Positions 56,622 to 64,000 of a DNA stretch of 64,000 bases are shown piece by piece (position 1 is the first letter of the stretch; every line of letters starts with the position of its first letter). The DNA is taken from the NCBI GenBank assembly GCA_030847615.1, contig JAUMIR010000005.1:107785116-107849115 (forward strand), written 5' to 3'. Source of the stretch: Gambelia wislizenii. Taxonomy: Eukaryota; Chordata; Lepidosauria; Squamata; Crotaphytidae. The position numbers and the translations under genes are program-made. The notes under the pieces are model-generated. The model had not been told where the DNA came from and made no database searches. It saw only the letters and a program-made list of their open reading frames with translations.

Positions 56622-58080
56622 ATAAGGTAGAATCAGAGCAGAAAATATTGCCATCTTTCCACTGCGTTTTTTTAATACTAAAGCATGGGGGGAGGGGGAG
56701 ACCCAGACAATTTTAACTCATACCCATTTGTTGCATTGCTAATTATTTCAGTCTTACCTGATTTGTAAACCATTTCCTTGTGAGAAATGCAAAGATATTC
56801 ACTGGGTGCACTGTTTTTAATATGTGATAAAGGATAACAATAGCAAATTGGTTTAAGGGAGGAATGCTGAGACAGTAACAAAGTTCTGCAGAGGGACAGC
56901 TGCTTGTTTTCATTTTGAACAATCACATCTGAAAGAGGATCAGGAGGGTGTAGATCTTCTTAGAGTCTAGAAGAAATAAAACATTGAAACGAACAGAGAA
57001 AAGGAAGGCTAGAAAGCAGAAAAAGAGGTACAAACTGAAAATGTTTCTTCAGTTACCTGATGAAGGAAAGGATAAAGTAAGCTCCTGCAGAGCTGTTTTG
57101 TGGTGTTCAACATTAGCTGACCAAGACCTTAACCAGGCTAAATAAAAATAAAAACTCAGACTAAATAACAACAATGATGAAATATGAACTAAGAATTGTA
57201 TGAAATTTCAAAGGAAACCTTGTTTGCCTCCTAAAACCTCTGATGGTACCTACACCTAAACACACACACACATACATGTACGTACGTCTGTATCTGTTCT
57301 ACAAACAACACTGTAGACATTGTTGGGCCATTTATATGTGGTTTCATTTTCCACACAGCATGACTACAATCCTAGGATTCTTTAACATAAGACATCTACA
57401 TTTCCTATTGCCTTGAAGACACACTGCCTAGGAGAAACTGGTGTAAAGGGAAGGGATGGAAAAGAATTTTATTGGATTCAACAGGTTAGATGGAAGCAGC
57501 CTTTTCACAACTGTCAAGACTTGCTACAAGAAGAAATGCACCTCTCCTTCAAATGCTGCATATTTGTGAATTTTATGGGCCATTTTGGAGAAGGCATTTA
57601 AAAACCAAAACGACTAAATTCTGCTCAATTCAAAACAACCAAAACCCACACACTTTTAATTTCATCAATGGGGAAAATGTGTAAATCAAGGAAAACAAAC
57701 AAAAAGTGCAAAATGTATTTCCATAAAGAAAACTAACTGAGAATGTCTTGTAACACAATACAAAATGTGAAGAAAAATTTGCAGGTGGGATTTGGAGAAG
57801 CACAATAAAATAAAGACTGAGAAAATTTCTTATCTCTAGTGAAAGGAAAATTATATTGCTGTGTAAGTGCAGAAATTCATAGCTTGTTGTGGGAAAAGTG
57901 CATACCTGAACCAGTCCAGCAAAGACACTGAGGAGAGGGTACTCTTTTGATAGTGAAAGATCAGGAGGCTTTGTACCTGGCAAAGGGTGCTAGAACACAG
58001 CATATGAAAATGTGTGTGGTTTCTCACATGCCTCTTTGAATCACATTGTGCAGTTTAGGCTCACTATTGCTCTCACTGGA
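56622..58080. other. No recognisable gene or repeat
   Basis: AT-rich. A 117-aa minus-strand frame (57630-57983) is hydrophobic but shows no known domain. Confidence 0.35.
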
Positions 58081-58249
58081 TTGCGGCTATTGGTTTTTCT
58101 GTTAACTCCATTTCATGTGTTGTCTTGTTGTCTGAGTGGTGGCTTTCCCTCTTGTCTTTCCTGTCATGTGTATGTGCTCATGCCAAATTGTGGCTATTGG
58201 TTTCTCTGCTGAATCCATTGGGTGTGTCCTCTTGTCATCTCAGTGGTGG
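58081..58249. repeat. Imperfect 107-bp tandem duplication
   Basis: TTGCGGCTATTGGTTTTTCT at 58081 recurs as TTGTGGCTATTGGTTTCTCT at 58188. Both are followed by a CATTT/CATTG segment and end in CAGTGGTGG/GAGTGGTGG. Confidence 0.7.
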
Positions 58250-58584
58250 TTTGGTATTTGCTGTTGCCATTCTTGTCACATGTGTGTCATGCTGAGCTAG
58301 GTCACATCTTAGAACTCTGTTTGACTATGCAGCATGACTGTGTCAGTGCCCGCAATCACAGAATTTAATATAATTCTGTATTCTTTTGCATTTTCATGTA
58401 GCTGTATTGCATGCCTCCCCCTTTGCATTTAATTTTGATTCTCACTACCCTTTCAATTTGGACCTGTCCCCCTCCTTGAATTTTACCTGCCCTATTCATG
58501 TCTGTTTGGTCTACTTCCTGGTTCAGTTCCTCCCTTCTTTCTCTTTTCCTGTATTCTTCTGTATATCTGCTTCCCCCTGAGTGT

Positions 58585-59852
58585 TCATAGAATCATAGAA
58601 TGACAGAGTTGGAAGATACCTCAAGGGCCATCCAGTCCAACCCCCTGCCATACAGGAATACACAATCAAATAATTCCTGACAGATGGCCATCCAGCCACT
58701 GTTTAAAAACCTCCAAAGAAGGAGACACCACCACGCTCCAAGGCAGTGTATTCCACTTCCAAACAGCTCTTACTGTCAGGAAGTTCTTCCTGATGTTTAG
58801 GTGGAATCTCTTTTCTTACAGTTTAAACCCATTGCTCCGTGTCCTGGAGCAGCAGAAAAGAAGCCTACTCCATCCTCAGTATGCTATCATGTCCCCTCTC
58901 AACCTTCTCTTCTCCAGACTAAACATGCCCAGCTACCTAAGCCGCTCCTCATAGGGCATGGCTTCCAGACCTCCCACCATCCTGCTCACCCTCCTCTAGA
59001 CACGTTCTAGCTTCTCAGTATCCTTCCTGGCTTGTGGTGCCCAGAACTGGACACAGTATTCCAGGTGAGGTCTGTCCAGAGCAGAATACAATGGCACTAT
59101 TACTTTCCTTGATCTAGACACTATACTCCTATTAATGCAGCCTAGAATTGCATTGGCTTTTTTAGCTGCTGCATCACACTGTTAATTCATGTTCAGCTTG
59201 TGGTCCACTAAGACACCTAGATCCTTGTCGCAGGAGCTGCCCTCAAGCCATGTGTCACCCATCCTATATCTGTGCATTTCATTTTTACTGCCGAAGTGTA
59301 GTATCGTACATTTCTCCCTGTTGAAATTCATTTTGTTAATATTGGCCCAGCTTTCTAATCTGTTCAGGTCATTTTGGATTCTGATCCTGTCCTCTGGGGT
59401 ATTAGTTACCCCTCCTAATTTGGTGTCATCTGAAAACTTGATAAGCATGCCCTCTCTTCCCTCATCCAAGTCATTGATAAAGATGTTGATTAGCACTGGG
59501 CCCAGGATAGAACCCTATGCACCCCACTAGTCATTTCTTTCCAGGATGAAGAGGAGCCATTGGTAACTACCCTTAGGTTTCTGTCAGTCAACCAATTACA
59601 AATCCACTTAACAGTGGCATTGTCTAGCCCACAGGTTATTAACTTTTTTGCAAGAATATCATGGGGGACCTTGTCAAAAACCTTACTGAAATCAAGATAC
59701 ACTACATCCACTGTATTCCCTTCATCTATCAAGTTTGTAACTCTATAAAAAAAAGAGATAAGATTAGTCTGTCATGACTTGCTTTTGAGAAATCCATGTT
59801 GACTTTTCATGATCACAGCATTCCTTTCTAAGTGCTTACAGACATTCTGTTT
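58585..59852 (-). mobile_element. CR1 LINE, 3' half with RT
   Basis: The 3' terminus is TCATAGAATCATAGAATGAC at 58585. Going right, the minus strand carries the 3' UTR, the C-terminal domain, the catalytic region and the start of the RT, ending near 59852 where an inverted-repeat element begins. It is the 3' part of a larger composite CR1 that resumes at 60360. Confidence 0.93.
59182..59732 (-). pseudogene. CR1 ORF2 reverse transcriptase fragment
   Basis: Frame 59490-59732 reads MIDEGNTVDVVYLDFSKVFD, then KVPHDILAKKLITCGLDN (RT motif A with YLDFSKVFD). Frame 59182-59496 reads INDLDEGREGMLIKFSDDTK, in which the catalytic FxDD box is intact, then RIRIQNDLNRLESW and CDKDLGVLVDHKLNM. A frameshift separates the two. 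RT copies CR1 RNA at the target site, but this copy cannot encode a full enzyme. Confidence 0.92.
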
Positions 59853-60255
59853 AATAGATAAACCTTCCAGTGTGAGAACGGTATGCAGGCGGAGAAGGCG
59901 GAGAGATGAGCCCAGGTGGCGCGGCCTTGAAGTCTCAAGAGAAACATCCCCTGTTTCTCTCCCCCTTAATTTTTACCCAGATGCTCTCAGCCTGGCTCCC
60001 AGGATTTAAGGCATGGATTGTCATGACCTCCCCTGGATTCTGAGTGTTAGAGTAGAATCCATGGAAGGCCCTGACATGAGTTTGGTTCCTGGACTGATTT
60101 CCCTGCTTGGGCCTCTCAGTCCCTGGAAAGCAGCCAGCCTGCCTTTAGCCTGGGAATGTTTCTTCTCTTGAGACTTCAAGACCGCGCCACCTGGGCTCAT
60201 CTCTCCCCCTCCTCACCCTACACACCGTTCTCACACAGGAAGGGTTTATCTATTG
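59853..60255. mobile_element. Inverted-repeat element inside the CR1
   Basis: The left end AATAGATAAACCTTCCAG with TGTGAGAACGG (59871) mirrors the right end CCGTTCTCACA (to 60235) with GGTTTATCTATT (to 60255). The arms extend about 100 bp and include GATGAGCCCAGGTGGCGCGG and CTTGAAGTCTCAAGAGAA. The interior of about 200 bp is non-coding. It replaces the CR1 sequence between the RT and the endonuclease. Confidence 0.65.
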
Positions 60256-60362
60256 TCTGTGGTTGTGGTAGCTTTAGTATGGCTTTTACATGTTACCATA
60301 ATGCAGTGCCTTGCTCAATAAAGAAATCTTGTTGAGTTAATGTGAGTGTGTTACTGGTGCAT
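60256..60362 (+). mobile_element. LTR-like tail segment with AATAAA
   Basis: GCTCAATAAAGAAATCTTG (poly(A) signal) followed about 35 bases later by TGTTACTGGTGCA. With the TG at 59871 this could be the R/U5 end of a solo LTR, but I could not find a target-site duplication. Confidence 0.25.
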
Positions 60363-60719
60363 CACATGGATCTGTTCACAGATGTAAACATCCTTAACAT
60401 ATACTGCTACTCCACCACCCTTCCTGTTTGGTCTATTTTTCTGAAATAGTCTATACCCCTCTATTAGTACATTCCAATAATGAGACTTATCCCACCAGGT
60501 TTCAGTGATGCCTATGCTATCATATTGGTTTTTCTTTGCTAAGAGTTCAAGTTCATCCTGTTTATTTCCCATTCTCTGTGCATTCATATAGAGACATATA
60601 AGACCATGGAGAATTTCCCCTATCTGCCTTTTAAAGGGTTTATTCCTTCCATTGTTGGGTTGTTGTGTTATTTGTCTTGTTTTCTGTATAACATTTGGGC
60701 TATTATCTCTAGCACTCAA
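60363..60719 (-). pseudogene. CR1 ORF2 endonuclease N-terminal part
   Basis: A 122-aa minus-strand frame contains ICLYMNAQRMGNKQDELELL, then YDSIGITETWWDKSHYWNVL and RKGGGVAVYVKD. This is the start of the CR1 APE-type endonuclease: the N...N..ELE region and the ITETWWD motif with the catalytic Glu. The rest of the endonuclease and the RT start are missing, replaced by 59853-60362. Confidence 0.92.
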
Positions 60720-61600
60720 TGAACTTCAAGAGTACTGTCTCCGTCCCCCATACAACTCAGTTTAAAGCCCTCCTGATGAGATCTTTCAGACTCTTAGCAA
60801 AACCATTCCTGCCAACTGCTGTGAGGTGCAACCCATCTCTTGCCAGAAGTCTGCATACCATGGGCCAGGAAGCCAAATTGTTCCTGGTGGCACCATCTGC
60901 ATAGCCAGTTGTTCACCACCACTATTCTCTCCCTTCCTGTGCCATGCCCTTCCACTTGAAGGACAGACGGAATGACTACCTGTGTATCCAGGTTCTTCAG
61001 CGTCCTACCCAAAGCCTCATAATCCCTTGTGATTTTCTGGAGGCTATGCCTTATAGTGTCCTTGGTTCCCACATGGACCAAAAGGAAGGGATAATGGTCA
61101 GAAGGCTTGATGAGTCTCGTCAGCCTTTCTGTTATATCTTGAATTTTTGCCCCAGGTAGACAGCATACCTCCCGAGACATTTTGTCAGGCTTACAGACTA
61201 CTGCTTCTGTTCCTTGCAGCAGAGAATCCCCTACCACCACCGCTGCCCTCCTCCTCCTTCAAGTCTTGGCAGAGGCCACTTCATGTGCTGGATGTACCAA
61301 GGTTTCCTATATGTTCCCTGAGGCCTGGCACTGCTGCTCTTCCTCTTCTTCTTTGAAAAGAGAGAGAGCTTCAAATCGATTCTGTAGCTTCAACCTGGCC
61401 GAAGAAGCCCTGCACCTTCTACTGCTATGTGTAACATTCCTCCAAGTGTTCATTTCCTGTGTATGTGTAATGGTCTCCTCTGTAGACACCTCCCTGGTGT
61501 GTTCTGCTTCCAGGTTGGTCTTCTCTGCTCTTTCCAAGAAAACGTCTCGCTCCCTAATATCCAGCAGGACTATGTGACGAATGTTGCTGTCCTTGAACAA
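60720..61600 (-). pseudogene. CR1 ORF1, esterase domain and linker
   Basis: The minus frame 60794-61240 begins MVVGDSLLQGTEAVVCKPDK, the GDSL block I of the SGNH-type esterase in CR1 ORF1. It continues REVCCLPGAKIQDITERLTR, then HVGTKD and QVVIPSVLQVEGHGTGRERI with NNWLCRWCHQEQFGF. Upstream, frame 61307-61600 has LDIRERDVFLERAEKTN and RLKLQNRFEALSLFKEEEEE, the linker before the esterase. ORF1 binds RNA and membranes in the CR1 clade. It is broken between frames. Confidence 0.9.
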
Positions 61601-62035
61601 GCAGGGATCGCCAGCATTAAGGCCATGATATATGGGCAGGGCACATTTCTAGGATGGAGGACCATCACCTCCCCAAAATAGTACTCTATGGTGAACTCGC
61701 CATGGGTCAGCATAAGAGGGGCACTCCAAAAAAAGTGATACAAGGACTCCCTGAAACAACATCTCAGGCTCAGCCAAATTGATTACCAACAATGGTCCTC
61801 CGCCCTGGCCCCACATCGGAAGGCATGGAGACACACTATCCACAATGCTGCAGCCCAATTTGAGAACTCATGCTGAACAAGTCTTGAAGAGAAACAACAA
61901 TGCAGAAAGAATCACAACCCAGAAATATCACCCAAGGAGACCTTCTGCTGTGCTTTCTGCAACTGGACTTGTTTATCTCGGATTGGCCTTCTTAGTCATC
62001 AGTGCGCATGCAGAAAGTGTGGGATGAGTCCTTCC
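61577..62035 (+). pseudogene. C-terminal fragment of a different non-LTR retrotransposon
   Basis: Plus-strand codons, with two frameshifts, read VLEQAGIASIKAMI, WAGHISRMEDHHLPKIVLYG with ELA, then YKDSLKQHLRLSQIDYQQWS, HRKAWRHTIHNAAAQFEN, and a terminal CAFCNWTCLSRIGLLSHQC. The order (VL..AG...I.A, W.GH..RM, LYGEL..G, YKD.LK, W, CxxC...SRIGLxSH) is the C-terminal tail of an endonuclease-RT LINE unlike CR1. The clade is not assigned. It interrupts CR1 ORF1, which resumes on the other strand at about 62030. Confidence 0.7.
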
Positions 62036-62300
62036 TGAATCTTCGTTTGCGAAGAAAAGGCAGAGAGAGAGATACCCTCTCCTCAAGATACTTGAACTTC
62101 TTTTCTAGTAGGGCCACCAACTTGCACTTCCTGTGGATATAGCTCCCCTCCTCCTCTGGCAAGAAGACAAACATCCCATAGGTGTTGCAAGTGACTTCAG
62201 CAGCTCCCTCACTGGTCATATTCAGTCTTCTTAAGTAGTCACTGAAAGAGAACTTTAAGCTTCCCTGTACAAACTCCTCTAGTATCCCCCCTCCACCCAA
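62000..62300 (-). pseudogene. CR1 ORF1 N-terminal fragment
   Basis: The minus frame ending at 61992 reads from 62300: MGGGGILEEFVQGSLKFSFS, then EEEGSYIHRKCKLVALLEKK and FKYLEERVSLSLPFLRKRRF. The KLVALLEKK...LEERV heptads look like the coiled coil near the CR1 ORF1 start. The CR1 part ends around RKDSS, where the plus-strand fragment begins. Confidence 0.65.
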
Positions 62301-62414
62301 TGCCTGTTAGTCTTGTTTCTCAGAACTGCTCCTATGCCCCTGTTATGTTAGAACTGTGCACGCCACAAGGCACTTGCTGCTGATTTTCAAAGATTAACCT
62401 AGAAAGATTGCAGC

Positions 62415-62430
62415 AGCAGTTATATAGAGC
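62415..62430 (-). promoter_or_regulatory. TATA-like box upstream of CR1 ORF1
   Basis: The minus strand reads GCTCTATATAACTGCTGC, about 120 bp upstream of the ORF1 ATG at 62300. It could be the CR1 internal promoter or chance. Confidence 0.3.
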
Positions 62431-62521
62431 TAGTGGTTGCTAACTCCACCCCTAGGCAGGTCAGCAGCTTAGCAGAAGCCCTTCCCCCTCAGAACAGAAC
62501 TATGTGCCTCTCCCTCAAACA

Positions 62522-63003
62522 CCCACACCAAACACCCCTGTTGTCCTCTCTCCAGTTCACCTCGCTCCTATACACCAAGCTGCAGAGACTGAAGCTGCAG
62601 CTAGAGAGAGAGAGAGAGAGAGAGAGCTACTGGCTCCTCCCTCTGCCTCTGACCCACTGACCTACTTCTTAGCTCCTCCCTCTGCCTCTGACCCACTGAC
62701 CTACTTCCTTTTAGCAGTCTCTATGACTCACTTGCTCTCAAGAGAAGCATCTCACCAACCAAATGCTAATGAGCCAGTCCCCCAGGCAAGCCTACACTCA
62801 GCCCACAGAAACAGCCTTGACCCAAGCAAGCACACTAGTGTTAGCCCAATAAACTCTCTGGGGCTGAAGAAGTTTAATTCAACAGCCACAAGCTTACCTT
62901 ATGCTGTCTCTTCCACCACACCCACAACAAACACCCCTGTTATCCTCTCCCCTGTTCGCCTCACTCCTGTACACCGAGCTCCAGAGACTGAAGCTGCAGC
63001 TAT
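62522..63003. repeat. Spaced direct repeat, probable CR1 5' UTR units
   Basis: An ~82-bp segment (CCCACACCAAACACCCCTGT to AGACTGAAGCTGCAGCTA, 62522-62603) recurs at 62921-63001 (CCCACAACAAACACCCCTGT to AGACTGAAGCTGCAGCTA). Between them lie a GA microsatellite (62604-62627) and a 39-bp tandem duplication (62633-62671 and 62672-62710, each starting GCTCCTCCCTCTGCCTCTGA). The position upstream of CR1 ORF1 suggests repeated 5' UTR monomers. Confidence 0.7.
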
Positions 63004-63037
63004 CATGTTGTTTGTGTGTTGTCTTCTGTGTGTTGAC

Positions 63038-63682
63038 TCAGTGTTTCATTTGTACACTGGAAGGTGAGAGAGGAGTAGCATTCGACTTGGTTCTCCACAG
63101 CCTCTTTTCTTTATTGTTTGCACTAGTCTGGGATACCAGTCCATCTTTTGTCTTTTGTTTGTAGGAATGGGCTGAAGGGATAGCAAACAATTCAATCAGC
63201 TTTCTCACCTTTGCCAGATTTCTTTGACAACTATGCAGTTTTTGAAGAGGGCTCACAGGTGGGGCAGGAGTCTCCAGTGGTAGGGCTGTGAGGACGACAA
63301 ATGTGGATCTAGTTATAGCTTTTGACAATACTCTCTCAGCACCCCCCCAACCTTTATGTGACTTTGGTGGAGGAGTGAGGATTGGGGTATAGTTTTCCAC
63401 AGTCCTCTCACAACTATCCCCCATGTGACATTGGGAGGATGAGTGGGGACCCAAGCACAGATTGTGAATGTATAGTGTTCTGAGATCAGCTCCCCTCTCG
63501 CTCTCCCTCTCCTCTCCCTTTCCCCTCATTGGGGGTGGTCTAGTGACAAACACCATCCTTATCACCTGTGCTGTGATTACTAGTCCACTATGGTATACAG
63601 CCAGTGACAATGCTCCTTTTTGGGCTCTCTCCACTCTCCCACCTTGAGGAGACAAGAAAACAATGAGTCTGGGTTGGGCCAT
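63038..63682 (-). other. 214-codon open frame of unknown nature
   Basis: This is the longest open frame in the window. It starts MAQPRLIVFLSPQGGRVERA, has a basic/acidic low-complexity part (MRGKGEERESERGADL) and ends with a Lys/Ser-rich tail. I recognise no domain. About 100 bp upstream on the same strand is GCATATAAAAAGGG (63781-63794), a good TATA box. It may belong to the 5' end of the neighbouring CR1, to another mobile element, or be chance in GC-richer DNA. Confidence 0.3.
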
Positions 63683-64000
63683 TGGGAGTAGTTCTTGAGT
63701 CTGTTGGAGGCCTGAGGAATAAGAAAAAGGGGCTCAAGGAGGATTATCCTCATTGGAATTTTCAGACACTCAAGAAGCCCTTTTTATATGCTCCCCCTCC
63801 CAGACTTTTAATGTTCTTTCCACCCCTAGCATCCTATTACCTTATCTAAACAGGCATGTCCTGCTACTTCTGCAGGATGGCTGGCTGAAGGAAAAAAACT
63901 TGAAAAATCTTCACCTTTACACAGATGCCTGAACCAATCTATGACTTAGGGACTGTGGACACTAATTGCATCTTCCTCGTTCACACTTTGAACATTTACC
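63683..64000. other. Upstream region with TATA-like box, otherwise featureless
   Basis: It contains TATAAAAAGGG on the minus strand at 63783-63793. No other feature is supported to the window end. Confidence 0.3.

Noticed and set aside
57630..57983. 117-aa hydrophobic minus-strand frame
   Set aside because: Hydrophobicity follows from T-rich composition. No transmembrane family motif or upstream signal was seen.
59871..60362. Definite solo LTR of an endogenous retrovirus
   Set aside because: TG...CA ends and AATAAA are present, but there is no matching target duplication, and the inverted arms extend outside the TG, so the call was left open.
60794..61240. GDSL esterase as a host enzyme gene
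   Set aside because: The order, strand and flanking motifs match the CR1 ORF1 esterase, directly followed by the CR1 endonuclease start.

Overview
The window is nuclear DNA from an AT-rich vertebrate genome, almost certainly a squamate reptile and most likely a lizard. The reason is its mix of repeats: tRNA-headed SINEs of the Sauria type whose tails resemble BovB, a BovB/RTE LINE, many CR1 3' ends carrying the ATTCTATGA signature, L2-like, L1 and Tx1-like LINE pieces, a Penelope-like GIY-YIG fragment, a Ty1/copia integrase fragment, and many foldback (palindromic) DNA elements. I found no host protein-coding gene with recognisable exons, no rRNA or tRNA gene, and no bacterial or viral genes. 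All recognisable coding sequence belongs to broken retroelements. All identifications are by eye, from protein motifs, termini, target-site duplications and copy-to-copy comparison inside the window.

Layout. 1-13 kb: a Tx1/L1-clade RT remnant (2.3-2.7 kb), several foldback elements, three CR1 fragments (6.2, 9.6 and 13.0 kb), a hAT-like element with 8-bp target duplications (10.3 kb), a Sauria SINE and an L2-like 3' end. 13-30 kb: two Penelope-like fragments, microsatellites, a Tigger-like MITE, a second tRNA-derived SINE family and an L2-like LINE. At 22.4-23.3 kb there is a GC-rich island with four CACGTG boxes, four CCAAT boxes, a YY1-like AAGATGGCGG start region and a consensus splice donor. 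This is the only host-promoter-like stretch in the window. 31-38 kb: a foldback element enclosing an open copia integrase fragment; a TA-flanked Tigger-like element whose interior has become about seven copies of a ~127-bp GC-rich hairpin repeat; and a minus-strand BovB LINE split by two further DNA elements.

38-50 kb: Sauria SINEs, palindromic MITEs, a long CR1 fragment (42.8-43.6 kb), an L2-like tail, and a compact CpG-rich near-perfect palindrome of ~280 bp at 47.9-48.2 kb. 52-56 kb: a 5'-truncated CR1 with RT, then an L1 ORF2 C-terminus followed head-to-tail by L1 ORF1 and the start of L1 ORF2. 58.6-63 kb: a composite minus-strand CR1 keeping the 3' end, RT, the endonuclease start, the ORF1 esterase, the ORF1 N-terminus and possible 5' UTR repeats. 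It is interrupted by an inverted-repeat element and by a plus-strand C-terminal fragment of a different non-LTR retrotransposon.

The elements form a nested stratigraphy. SINEs depend on LINEs for movement (Sauria on BovB), MITEs sit inside LINEs, and Tigger-like elements sit inside larger MITEs. The most unusual items are the palindromic minisatellite inside a Tigger-like element, the copia fragment held between inverted repeats, the CpG-rich palindrome, and the promoter-like island.
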